This document shows, piece by piece, positions 42,276 to 50,551 of a stretch of 64,000 nt of DNA. Below the pieces are notes generated by a model. It made no database searches, was not told the DNA's origin, and was given only the letters and a program-made list of their open reading frames with translations. The number at the start of each line of letters is the position of its first letter. The first letter of the stretch is position 1. Made by a program: the position numbers and the translations under genes. The stretch is from UBA1672 sp965263215 (GTDB taxonomy: Bacteria; Pseudomonadota; Alphaproteobacteria; Micavibrionales; Micavibrionaceae). The DNA is taken from the NCBI GenBank assembly GCA_965263215.1, contig OZ253663.1, positions 372,001-436,000 of the forward strand, written 5' to 3'.

Positions 42276-42719
42276 ATGGCTTTTACCTATGAAAATAAGG
42301 GCGGTTTTTACGGCGGTGTTGTGACAGATACGGCGCGCGGCATTACCTTGCGAGAAATAACCGAGAAGTTGCCCGATGTTGATCGCCACTTCGAATTAAA
42401 CTGGCACAATCAGGATATTACCTTTTCCATCGAATATGAATATAAGCTCTCTGATGATCATAAAGATGAAAATGGCATTCCCCAAAAAACGGGTTTCACG
42501 CTCGTATACGGGATAAGCGCACCTGATGACTTCCCCGAAACACGTGATAAAATCTTAGAGCTCTTAAAAGAAGTGCTCAGCGTTCATTATGCAGGCGGCG
42601 AGCCTGAGCATCTCGACCCCACGCGCATCGCATTCACCCCCCATGTTTTCCGAAACAAAGGCGGCCCTAACTATGCGAAAGGCGCGAAAATAAAGCTCTG
42701 GCGTGACGGGAAGCTTTAA
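42276..42719 (+). CDS. unknown, paralogue A' of the trio
   Basis: A 147-residue protein paralogous to the 135-residue gene at 40876. Shared are the N-terminal MAF, GI(T/I)LR(E/D)(I/V)T, a beta strand F-x-L-x-W, and the C-terminal helix and strand. It follows the B gene by 9 bases with a GAGGAAAA ribosome site. No function recognised. The compact arrangement indicates the three products act together. Confidence 0.65.
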   Translation: MAFTYENKGGFYGGVVTDTARGITLREITEKLPDVDRHFELNWHNQDITFSIEYEYKLSDDHKDENGIPQKTGFTLVYGISAPDDFPETRDKILELLKEVLSVHYAGGEPEHLDPTRIAFTPHVFRNKGGPNYAKGAKIKLWRDGKL

Positions 42720-42725
42720 GAGCGG

Positions 42726-43913
42726 TTAAATGCGGTAACGATGCCGTAATCCCAAACCAAGCAGAAAGAGTAAGATCAGGGCAAGGATGCTTTGGGAGAA
42801 TGTGAGCAGATAAATCCATTCCGGCAAAGCACAGTCTTTTTCCGCACAAAATAACGCATCCCCGACATCATTTCTTGCACCGCGACTGCTCGGTATAAAG
42901 GCAAACATCTGCGCGGCAGAATAAACAGCAGCTTGCGGCCATAACGCCTTACCTATTTCAAGGAAACTGGCAAATAAATAAAAAATTGACCACGTCCACC
43001 ATATTCCTGCCATCCACCATAATGGCCTTGTGATACTGCGCCCATAATCACTGAGTTTTTCATACCAAAATTCGGACTTGAATAAAAAATCATAGGGAAA
43101 TTTATGCGTCCGCGCCGCCTGCATTTCCATGATGTGAAATTCTTTGGCTTTATGGTGATCTTTATTTGCTTCCGCAAGCTCCTTGAGACGTCTAGCACGG
43201 CCTTCATCTTCTTTATCAATGGCGGTTTTTTGGGTTGTCCAATCTCCGTTTGAAAGGAACCATGATTTTCTTTTTGCTTCGCGTGGCAATGTACACTTAA
43301 CGCCTGACAAGGAAACATGATGCGATGTTTTCGTGTGCATAAGATCAATAAGAAAAGGCATGCTACCATTAGAGGATATATCTAAAGGGCCTTCAAATGT
43401 AGCATACTTAAAAGACAGACTATCAAGATTATTTAAATTTTTTAAATTATTAAACCTTGATGTCCCTTCAAAGCTAGAATCACTAAATTGAACTGTCCCC
43501 TTACCAAAGTCTGTTCCATCCAAAAACACAGAACCTTTACCAAACTTCGTTCTTGAAAAAGAGGTATCTCCATCTCCAAAACTCATTTCTGCTAAAAAAA
43601 TCAATCCATCGCCAAAATTTGTACCTTGAAAATTTACATCCCCATTTCCAAACGAACAATTTTCAAAATAAACGGCATGACAACTAAAATCACATTCTAT
43701 AAAATTTACCTCACCATTTGGAAAACGAAAGTCACGAAATGATATAGCTGTTAAATTTTTGCCTGCTATTATTTTTGGAAAATTAACACCAATGAAACTT
43801 ATATTGTAATCAGGGTTTTCTTCAACCCATTCATTCCATGCATCTCTCCCTTTCAACCATAAACCTATGGCGTCTTGTCCCGAGAGTGTTGGAAAATTAT
43901 TTTCAGTCATCAC
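42726..43913 (-). CDS. pentapeptide_3-like repeat protein with C-terminal membrane domain
   Basis: A 395-residue protein. Residues 64-159 consist of about eight 12-residue units starting with Phe, for example FGNGDVNFQGTN, FGDGLIFLAEMS, FGDGDTSFSRTK, FGKGSVFLDGTD and FGKGTVQFSDSS. This is a variant of the pentapeptide_3-type right-handed beta helix with unusually strict period. A charged helical region (about 240-290) leads to two membrane helices (about 300-390), as in other pentapeptide proteins with channel-like C-termini. The start may be the second Met. It converges on the A-B-A' trio. Confidence 0.75.
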   Translation of the reverse strand: MMTENNFPTLSGQDAIGLWLKGRDAWNEWVEENPDYNISFIGVNFPKIIAGKNLTAISFRDFRFPNGEVNFIECDFSCHAVYFENCSFGNGDVNFQGTNFGDGLIFLAEMSFGDGDTSFSRTKFGKGSVFLDGTDFGKGTVQFSDSSFEGTSRFNNLKNLNNLDSLSFKYATFEGPLDISSNGSMPFLIDLMHTKTSHHVSLSGVKCTLPREAKRKSWFLSNGDWTTQKTAIDKEDEGRARRLKELAEANKDHHKAKEFHIMEMQAARTHKFPYDFLFKSEFWYEKLSDYGRSITRPLWWMAGIWWTWSIFYLFASFLEIGKALWPQAAVYSAAQMFAFIPSSRGARNDVGDALFCAEKDCALPEWIYLLTFSQSILALILLFLLGLGLRHRYRI

Positions 43914-43955
43914 AACATTATAGTTGTAATGACATGATTCTGCGAGAGGGATATT

Positions 43956-45299
43956 TTACAAAATAAACTTGCTGAGGTCGGCGGATTTGACGAGGTCTTC
44001 GACCTGTGCGCGCACGTAATCAGCGGTGATTTTAATTTCCTCACCCCCGCGATCTGACGCGGTGAAGCTGATTTCCTCCAACAGTTTTTCCATCACCGTA
44101 TGCAGGCGGCGCGCGCCGATATTCTCGATATTCTCATTCACCTCAAACGACAAGCGGGCAATTTCATCAATCGCCTCATCCTCGAACGTCATCAAAACGC
44201 CTTCAGTGCCGATTAGGGCTTCATATTGTTTGATCAAGCTCGCCTCTGTTTCTTTCAAAATACGCTTGAAATCATCCACCGTGAGCGCGCGGAGCTCCAC
44301 ACGGATAGGCAGGCGCCCCTGTAATTCCGCAAGCAGGTCAGAAGGCTTCACGGCGTGGAACGCGCCGCTTGTGATGAACAGCATGTGGTCAGTCTTTACC
44401 GCGCCATGTTTGGTGGCCACCGTTGTGCCCTCAATCAGGGGCAGAAGGTCGCGCTGTACGCCCTCGCGGGAGACATCGCCGCCGCGCACATCTTGGCGCG
44501 CCGCGATCTTGTCGATCTCATCAATAAACACGATCCCGTTTTGCTGTACCAGTTCCAACGCATTGGAAACGATTTTATCCTCATCGAGTAATTTATCGGA
44601 TTCCTCTGCGATGAGAATGTCATAGCTCTCCATCACGGTAAGGCGTTTTTTCTTACGCTTTTCACCGAACGCCTTGCCGAACATGTCGCCGATATTCACC
44701 ATCCCCATGGAGGAGCCGGGCATACCCGGAATGTCCATCATGCCGCCCATCGGGTTGGCATTATCCAGAACATCAATTTCAATCTCGCGGTCATTCAATT
44801 CACCTTCGCGCAATTTTTTGCGGAAATTCTGGCGCGTACCTTCACCCGCCGTATCCCCCACAAGCGCATCCAGCACGCGTTCCTCGGCGTAAATCTCCGC
44901 CTGTGCCTTGACGGTTTTGCGCATGTCATCCTGCGTCATGCGGATCGCCATTTCCGTCAAATCACGGATGATGGATTCCACATCTTTCCCGACATAACCC
45001 ACTTCCGTAAACTTAGTGGCCTCAACCTTGATGAAGGGCGCGTTCGCCAATTTCGCCAAACGGCGTGCAATTTCGGTTTTACCAACACCTGTCGGCCCGA
45101 TCATCAAGATGTTCTTCGGATAGACCTCTTCCTGCAAGGCAGGGTCAAGCTGTGACCTGCGCCAACGGTTTCGGAGCGCAATCGCCACCGCGCGCTTGGC
45201 ATCGTTTTGTCCGATGATATAACGGTCGAGCTCGCTGACGGTTTCACGGGGAGAAAAAGAGGAAACAATAACGGGTTTTTCTTTTTTCAAATTATTCAT
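43956..45299 (-). CDS. hslU: HslU ATPase, unfoldase of the HslUV protease
   Basis: A 447-residue AAA+ Clp/Hsp100 ATPase. Starting from the ATG at 45299 (a TTG seven codons earlier is less likely), residues 1-25 match the family start FSPRETVSELDRYIIGQNDAK. Walker A is GPTGVGKT (68-75), Walker B is GIVFIDEIDKIA, the I-domain is partly seen in the middle and the C-terminal SADLSKFIL carries the tail that opens HslV. It delivers unfolded substrates to HslV. hslV is 1.6 kb away, separated by genes on the other strand. Confidence 0.97.
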   Translation of the reverse strand: MNNLKKEKPVIVSSFSPRETVSELDRYIIGQNDAKRAVAIALRNRWRRSQLDPALQEEVYPKNILMIGPTGVGKTEIARRLAKLANAPFIKVEATKFTEVGYVGKDVESIIRDLTEMAIRMTQDDMRKTVKAQAEIYAEERVLDALVGDTAGEGTRQNFRKKLREGELNDREIEIDVLDNANPMGGMMDIPGMPGSSMGMVNIGDMFGKAFGEKRKKKRLTVMESYDILIAEESDKLLDEDKIVSNALELVQQNGIVFIDEIDKIAARQDVRGGDVSREGVQRDLLPLIEGTTVATKHGAVKTDHMLFITSGAFHAVKPSDLLAELQGRLPIRVELRALTVDDFKRILKETEASLIKQYEALIGTEGVLMTFEDEAIDEIARLSFEVNENIENIGARRLHTVMEKLLEEISFTASDRGGEEIKITADYVRAQVEDLVKSADLSKFIL

Positions 45300-45520
45300 A
45301 CTGGACGCCTGATTTCGCAATTAATATTGGTAATGATGTATTCGTACAGATATTGAAATAAGTTTTAAACCCTTAAATGGCAAAATTTATTTGGGTAATG
45401 CGCCGCCGATTTCCTGAAAAGCGAACGATTTGAACGATTTGGCTAGATATTCGCCCCCCCTCATGTTACAAAACCAATCAAGAAACGTGCCCAAGGCACG
45501 AAATAATCATAGGGTTTTTC

Positions 45521-46561
45521 ATGGAATTTTACGACTGGATTTTATTTTTCGCCCTTGTTCCATTCCTGCTTTATATTGATCTAAAGCTTTTCAATAAAGG
45601 CGACAGCAACATTATCGGCTTTCGCATGAGCCTGATCCTGAGTGCGTGGTACATCGTGGCAGGTTTGGCTTTTGGTCTTGTTATATGGTCGCATTTTGGC
45701 GCTGATAAGGCGATGCTGTATTACACGACATACGTCATTGAAAAAAGCCTCTCACTCGATAATTTATTCGTGATGTCCGTGATTTTCACCGCCTTTGCCA
45801 TCCCCCGCCAATATCAACACCGTGTCCTTGTTTGGGGGATTATCGGCGTGGTTGTTCTGCGCGGTATTATGATTTTTGCCGGTGCGGCCATTGTTCACCA
45901 ATTTGATTGGGTACTGTTCATATTTGCTGCAATCCTTGTGTTTACAGGCATAAAAATGATGTTGGTCGATGAGGATGATGACGTTGGTAATTTCGAGGAT
46001 AAACGTCTTGTCATCTTCTTGAAAAAACGATTCCCCCTGACCACCAAGATACATGGCAATAAGTTTATGGTGCGCCGCGACAGCGTCAGCGAAGAAGAAT
46101 CGAAAAGCGTAAAAGGAAAGTCTACCTTTATTTTCACGCCGTTATTTTTGGCATTAATCATCATCGAAATCAGTGATGTTATTTTCGCGGTCGACAGTAT
46201 CCCCGCGGCCTTGGCCATAACCACGGATCCGTTTATAGTGTTCACCAGTAACGTCTTTGCCGTTCTTGGTTTGCGCGCCTTATTCTTTGCCGTTGAAAAC
46301 ATCATCGACCGCTTTGATCTGATGAAATACGCCATATCCTTTGTGTTAGTCTTTATAGGCTTCAAGGTGTTCTATAACGGCGTATGTAATATCTACGGCC
46401 TGCACGAATACCACGTTACGCCCGCGATATCCCTGACCATCACCCTTGGCGCGCTCACTGCAGGCTTTGTGTTTTCTTGGCTTAAAACCGCTGGCTTCAC
46501 GAAGGATGTTGAAGACACTGCTGATGATGGAAATAAAAACAAAACCAGTACCGACGATTAA
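45521..46561 (+). CDS. TerC-family membrane protein
   Basis: A 346-residue inner-membrane protein with about nine helices. The TerC signatures are SLSLDNLFVMSVIFTAF (about 74-90) and EISDVIFAVDSIPAAL (about 210-226), containing the conserved acidic residues in membrane helices. TerC proteins export metals such as manganese or are associated with tellurite resistance. A charged disordered tail ends the protein. It sits between hslU and hslV in the opposite direction. Confidence 0.95.
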   Translation: MEFYDWILFFALVPFLLYIDLKLFNKGDSNIIGFRMSLILSAWYIVAGLAFGLVIWSHFGADKAMLYYTTYVIEKSLSLDNLFVMSVIFTAFAIPRQYQHRVLVWGIIGVVVLRGIMIFAGAAIVHQFDWVLFIFAAILVFTGIKMMLVDEDDDVGNFEDKRLVIFLKKRFPLTTKIHGNKFMVRRDSVSEEESKSVKGKSTFIFTPLFLALIIIEISDVIFAVDSIPAALAITTDPFIVFTSNVFAVLGLRALFFAVENIIDRFDLMKYAISFVLVFIGFKVFYNGVCNIYGLHEYHVTPAISLTITLGALTAGFVFSWLKTAGFTKDVEDTADDGNKNKTSTDD

Positions 46562-46638
46562 TTTCATTTTTTTAGGAACTTTTTTGAAACCTGCGCGTTG
46601 ACCTAGGTAAGAACGCACATTCAAAAAAGGGAAAAACA

Positions 46639-46866
46639 ATGAACACCAAGATTTTAGCAGTCATCGTAGCAGGGACCGCATTAATGTCTTTCATAAGTTT
46701 ATCTTCTGCCGAAACAATGGCTAAAAAAATTACAATGCCATTAATGTATATCGATAATGACGTCTCAATTACGGCAGATCCCGCGATCACAGACATGCAC
46801 ATCAATAGATATGGAATAATACCAAGCCCTGATAATGAATTATTATCGGAAGAACCCATGACCTAA
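46639..46866 (+). CDS. small exported peptide
   Basis: A 75-residue protein with a signal peptide (about 1-24, ending SSA) and a mature portion of about 50 residues (AKKITMPLMYIDNDVSITAD...). An AAAGGGAAA site precedes the ATG. No cysteines and no recognised motif. A terminator follows at 46918. It may be co-transcribed with terC or have its own promoter. Function unknown. Confidence 0.6.
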   Translation: MNTKILAVIVAGTALMSFISLSSAETMAKKITMPLMYIDNDVSITADPAITDMHINRYGIIPSPDNELLSEEPMT

Positions 46867-46880
46867 AAAAACATAAAAAT

Positions 46881-46957
46881 TGCCAAGTCCCCCACATACA
46901 CAACTCTTGGCACCTAAGCGAGGCTGTTTTTTACGAGAAACAGTCTCGCATTTTTTT
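46881..46957 (+). terminator. two hairpins ending terC / small peptide transcription
   Basis: First, TGCCAAG (46881-46887) pairs with CTTGGCA (46906-46912). Second, GCGAGGCTGTTT (46918-46929) pairs with AAACAGTCTCGC (46938-46949), followed by ATTTTTTT. The second is a clear rho-independent terminator on the plus strand; the first may be a mRNA 3' structure. The T run abuts the hslV stop on the other strand. Confidence 0.8.
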
Positions 46958-47519
46958 AAAGTTTTTCGACGATCATATTGTCGTTTGTGTAGACACAAAT
47001 ATCTGCGGCGATTTTAAGGGCTTTTTCGGCGATTTCCTGCGCGGATAAATCCTGATCATACAGCGCGCGCGCCGCCGCCAGAGCGTAATTCCCGCCAGAG
47101 CCAATGCCGATCACACCGTCTTGCGGTTCAACAACATCACCATTCCCCGTCAAAATTAGGGATACTTCTTTATCAGCCACAGCCATCAGAGCCTCTAGCT
47201 TGCGCAGATATTTATCTGTACGCCAATCCTTTGCCAATTCCACACAGGCACGGGTTAACTGCCCCGGATGTGCTTCTAATTTGGCTTCCAGACGCTCAAA
47301 CAATGTAAAGGCATCTGCCGTTGATCCTGCGAAACCCGCGATAATACTATCGTCGCGGCCTAAACGGCGTACCTTACGGGCATTGGCTTTTAAAACCGTA
47401 TGCCCCATGGAAACTTGGCCGTCACCAACAATGACAACGTCCTTACCCTTGCGCACGGAGATGATTGTCGTCCCGCGCCACTTGCTCGCATCTGCGTAAT
47501 TTTGTGCTTCATAAGTCAT
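46956..47519 (-). CDS. hslV: HslV peptidase
   Basis: A 187-residue Ntn-hydrolase of the T1 family. With the ATG at 47519 the catalytic N-terminal Thr produced by processing is T17 (RGTTIISVRK). Other conserved parts are VVIVGDGQVSMGHTV, GFAGSTADAFTLFERLE and GIGSGGNYALAAARAL. It forms a double hexamer and degrades proteins passed by HslU. The in-frame codons up to 47576 would add a hydrophobic leader with no ribosome site and are rejected. Divergent from a membrane-anchored unknown gene and hisB, as in other alphaproteobacteria. Confidence 0.96.
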   Translation of the reverse strand: MTYEAQNYADASKWRGTTIISVRKGKDVVIVGDGQVSMGHTVLKANARKVRRLGRDDSIIAGFAGSTADAFTLFERLEAKLEAHPGQLTRACVELAKDWRTDKYLRKLEALMAVADKEVSLILTGNGDVVEPQDGVIGIGSGGNYALAAARALYDQDLSAQEIAEKALKIAADICVYTNDNMIVEKL

Positions 47520-47615
47520 GGATAAAGATATGGGCAATAACACCAAATGAGTCAAGACGATACTTGAGTAGATCAAATAACCGCGATAGAATCCGTTTTC
47601 AAAGGGAGCCTTATC

Positions 47616-48254
47616 ATGATTAAAAATATTCTTATTCTTTTACTCGCCATCGCCAGTGGTGGTCTTGGTTATTTACATTTTGGTGTGCCAAAGCCGGAGC
47701 CTGTTGCACCGATTGAAGCCGCAGAGTGTGACTGCCCCGAGCCTGTCGTTGAGGAAGTCGAGAAAATAACCATGACTGATGCCATTTTAGCCGCTCCCGT
47801 TCATGGCCTGTCGCTCGATACACCGCTTGATGAGGTCGATGAGCTTTTAGAAAGCGCATCGTATGAATGTAAAAAAAATGACAACCGCGTTAATGAGGAT
47901 AGCTCTGAAAACCGGACGACCTCTTGGCGATGTGAAAGCACCGCTTATAAATCATTGCTCTACATCGATGCCGCCGGAGACGAAATACAAAGCATAAAGC
48001 GCAACGGTATCGCGACGATGCAAGAAATGGATGAGGTTCTTAATCAGCTGGATGGTCTAAAACTGCGCCTTAATGCTCGGAAGAATGTTGATATTATTCA
48101 AAATGAAAGAACCGTGATGTTCCACCTGAATAATATCAATGAAGATAAATCAAAATCTTATGCGCATTATCGCTTTCAATATAATCAACATAAAGATGAT
48201 TCCGTTCCCAAACTCAGTCATGATGGGACGCTCGCAGCAACATTAGTGCGATAA
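47616..48254 (+). CDS. membrane-anchored hypothetical protein
   Basis: A 212-residue protein with an N-terminal hydrophobic anchor or uncleaved signal (residues 3-23), a Pro/Glu linker with C-D-C-P, then a domain starting around LAAPVHGLSLDTPLDEVDELL. Two cysteines (SYECKK and SWRCES) could form a disulfide in the periplasm. Function unknown. It begins 96 bases from the hslV start and precedes hisB by 61 bases. Confidence 0.65.
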   Translation: MIKNILILLLAIASGGLGYLHFGVPKPEPVAPIEAAECDCPEPVVEEVEKITMTDAILAAPVHGLSLDTPLDEVDELLESASYECKKNDNRVNEDSSENRTTSWRCESTAYKSLLYIDAAGDEIQSIKRNGIATMQEMDEVLNQLDGLKLRLNARKNVDIIQNERTVMFHLNNINEDKSKSYAHYRFQYNQHKDDSVPKLSHDGTLAATLVR

Positions 48255-48315
48255 ACTTTACAAACCGGGGCAATTTGCGTCATAACAATAGCTGAATAAG
48301 AGTAGGATACATGCC

Positions 48316-48909
48316 ATGGGCAAGCGTAGTGCAAAGATATCACGTAAAACCAACGAAACCGCGATTGAGGTTTCCGTTGATCTGGACGGGCAGGGAAAAT
48401 CCAGCATCAGCACAGGAATCGGGTTTTTCGATCACATGTTGGAGCAGCTCTCCAAGCATGCGCTGATTGATCTGACCATTAAGGCTGATGGTGATTTGCA
48501 TATTGATCCACATCATACTGCCGAAGATACGGGCATCACACTCGGCCAAGCGCTCAAAGAAGCGATTGGCGATAAAAAAGGCATTCGCCGTTACGGGCAT
48601 TTTGATCTGGTCATGGACGAGGCGCGCGCCGGTGTTTCGCTCGATTTTTCCAATCGCGCCTTTTTGGTGTGGGACGTCACATTCACAGCCGAACGTCTTG
48701 GCGAAATGGACACAGAGCTGTTTCAGGAATTCTTTCAAGCCTTGGCAGGCGCAGCAGGTTTAACATTGCACGTCACACAATTGGCGGGCACGAATAACCA
48801 CCACATCATCGAAAGTGTGTTCAAGGCGTTCGCCAAGTCCGTACGCATGGCGGTGGAAATTGACCCGCGCGCGAAAGACCAACTACCAAGCACGAAGGGC
48901 GCGCTATAA
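48316..48909 (+). CDS. hisB: imidazoleglycerol-phosphate dehydratase
   Basis: A 197-residue manganese enzyme, the sixth step of histidine synthesis. Metal-binding motifs are GFFDHMLEQLSKH, DPHHTAEDTGITLG, YGHFDLVMDEA and NNHHIIESVFKAF. It has the monofunctional length without the HisN phosphatase domain. It opens the his gene set of this window. A 146-codon unknown follows 22 bases downstream. Confidence 0.97.
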   Translation: MGKRSAKISRKTNETAIEVSVDLDGQGKSSISTGIGFFDHMLEQLSKHALIDLTIKADGDLHIDPHHTAEDTGITLGQALKEAIGDKKGIRRYGHFDLVMDEARAGVSLDFSNRAFLVWDVTFTAERLGEMDTELFQEFFQALAGAAGLTLHVTQLAGTNNHHIIESVFKAFAKSVRMAVEIDPRAKDQLPSTKGAL

Positions 48910-48931
48910 CGTGATAGCGCGATAGGCCAAT

Positions 48932-49372
48932 ATGTTGGAAAAATTCAAATTCGCGCAAAAACAGGGGCAAAACAATTTTTATTGTCCAACACGTATAGAA
49001 GAGCAAATCAACGGCGGCTATGTCGCAGAAATTGCACATTTCAAAGTAACCTTTGATGACGATGGCGACTATTATCCTGAGATGGGTACCGATTACGTCT
49101 TTAGCGGCGGCATGAGCAATGCGATCCATAAAAAAGAAAAAAGGCTTGAAAATCAGCCTGATAATCAGAATTTACGTCAGGAATTGGTCGCCCTACGTTT
49201 TGTCGATGATTTGTGTAAACAACTCAGACGCGGTGATGTAACCATTGATGAGGTGAATGACCAACTGCTCGAAAGAAGCATCGCATTTCGAAATCTTTAC
49301 ATGAGTGGTGATGAAGTAGGCGATGTCAGTCAGTCAGAGATTAACACATTCCTGAACATTCCATCAGTTTAA
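48932..49372 (+). CDS. hypothetical protein behind hisB
   Basis: A 146-residue cytosolic acidic protein without recognised domains. It contains FYCPTRIEEQINGGYVAEIA and a helical C-terminus. It follows hisB by 22 bases on the same strand and so likely shares its mRNA, but its relationship with histidine synthesis is unknown. It is one of several non-histidine genes interrupting the cluster. Confidence 0.65.
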   Translation: MLEKFKFAQKQGQNNFYCPTRIEEQINGGYVAEIAHFKVTFDDDGDYYPEMGTDYVFSGGMSNAIHKKEKRLENQPDNQNLRQELVALRFVDDLCKQLRRGDVTIDEVNDQLLERSIAFRNLYMSGDEVGDVSQSEINTFLNIPSV

Positions 49373-49426
49373 AAAACGTGCGCGTCTATTGTGGTTCGTA
49401 CTTTTATTAACGGCGCCAATACGAAA

Positions 49427-49452
49427 AAAGCCGTGCCCGTAAGCACAGCTTT
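49427..49452 (-). terminator. terminator of the 49484 gene
   Basis: A stem AAAGCCGTGC (49427-49436) / GCACAGCTTT (49443-49452), with one mismatch, followed on the minus strand by a T6 run (complement of A residues before 49427). It lies 32 bases past the stop at 49484. On the plus strand the U-tract is weak. Confidence 0.65.
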
Positions 49453-49483
49453 ATAATCGTTATCTTCTAATAAGTATTAAAAC

Positions 49484-49999
49484 TTAATCGTGCTCGGCTT
49501 TATACTCATCTTCATTAGCGCCGGTTCTGATACCCATTCGCTCTAAACGCTCTTTCAGCAAGTAAAGACGTCTGAGTTTCCGTGCTTCTTTATCGTGATC
49601 AACCACGCCATGCGTTGCACCAGGCTCATGCGAACCTTCATTATGCACTTCTTCTTGTACAATTTCCGCTTCTTCAATGCGCTTTTGGACATCTTTCAAG
49701 AACAGCTGAAGGTCTTCTTCCGCTTCCCATAACCAATCGTTAAGCAGATCTATGTCTTCATCATAGGGTTCGTTAATACCCATGCCGTACATACGTGCAA
49801 CGTTGTGTTGAGCAGTAGTATCGCCTGTACGTGCAAGCTCAACCATGCCATCAAATGATTTTTCGAATAATTCTTCCGCCGCTTCCCAGTCATGATCGCT
49901 CTTTTCAAGAGCCTCATTAAACATCGCAACTGCATCAGCGATTTGAATCTCGTCGATTTCTTCTACTTCCGGCATTTCCGGTGTTTGTACTTGATCCAT
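49484..49999 (-). CDS. acidic protein with one Sel1-like motif
   Basis: A 171-residue very acidic cytosolic protein. Residues about 53-75 (ELARTGDTTAQHNVARMYGMG) form a single Sel1/TPR-like repeat, and the rest is helical with coiled-coil character (LQLFLKDVQKRIEEAE, then RKLRRLYLLKERLERMG). The ATG at 49999 with a GGGTG site is preferred over the GTG at 50008. Related in style to the next gene, possibly a diverged pair. Function unknown. Confidence 0.65.
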   Translation of the reverse strand: MDQVQTPEMPEVEEIDEIQIADAVAMFNEALEKSDHDWEAAEELFEKSFDGMVELARTGDTTAQHNVARMYGMGINEPYDEDIDLLNDWLWEAEEDLQLFLKDVQKRIEEAEIVQEEVHNEGSHEPGATHGVVDHDKEARKLRRLYLLKERLERMGIRTGANEDEYKAEHD

Positions 50000-50087
50000 T
50001 CTATTCACCCTAAATTAAAATTTTTATTATTTTGTCAAATTCTAGCAAGTATCCAAGGATTTTGCAAATATCAGGTAATATTATTTC

Positions 50088-50486
50088 CTACCCTGCGCGC
50101 AGTGTTTCTTCATAATTTTCACCCGGGTCTTTCATAATTTGTGAGATTGTGCTCAATAATCTCGTATTGAGCTCTAATTTATGCTCAAATTCGGAAATAT
50201 CCTCGCCTGCCGTCTTTTGCCTAAACATAGACAGTAAGCCATCTTCAGAGATTTCACGCTGTAGCTGTTCATGCACACCCGAAGCCGCGGACATAACCCG
50301 CTGGCGGGTGTCATAATCTTGTGCATTTGCTCCTGCATCCACTAAAAAGTCAACAGCCTTGTCATAGTCCCGCGCAACCGACTCGCCGCCTGCATAGAGC
50401 AACGCCATATTGATTTGCGCGTTGGTGTCTCCGTCCATAGCGGCGGATTCCATATCTTCAATTTGTTCTATTGTTAAAAAAGCCAT
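50088..50486 (-). CDS. small protein with Sel1/ankyrin-like repeat
   Basis: Using the ATG at 50486, preceded by GGGAGAA, the protein has 132 residues. MESAAMDGDTNAQINMALLY and YDKAVDFLVDAGANAQD form a short helical repeat like Sel1. The C-terminal part is helical and unassigned. No signal peptide. Between hisD and the acidic protein on the same strand. Function unknown. Confidence 0.65.
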   Translation of the reverse strand: MAFLTIEQIEDMESAAMDGDTNAQINMALLYAGGESVARDYDKAVDFLVDAGANAQDYDTRQRVMSAASGVHEQLQREISEDGLLSMFRQKTAGEDISEFEHKLELNTRLLSTISQIMKDPGENYEETLRAG

Positions 50487-50551
50487 CACATTTCTCCCTT
50501 TGATAAAGGAAGCATAGGACTTAATTTTGAGACCTGTCAAATTAGCAAAGC

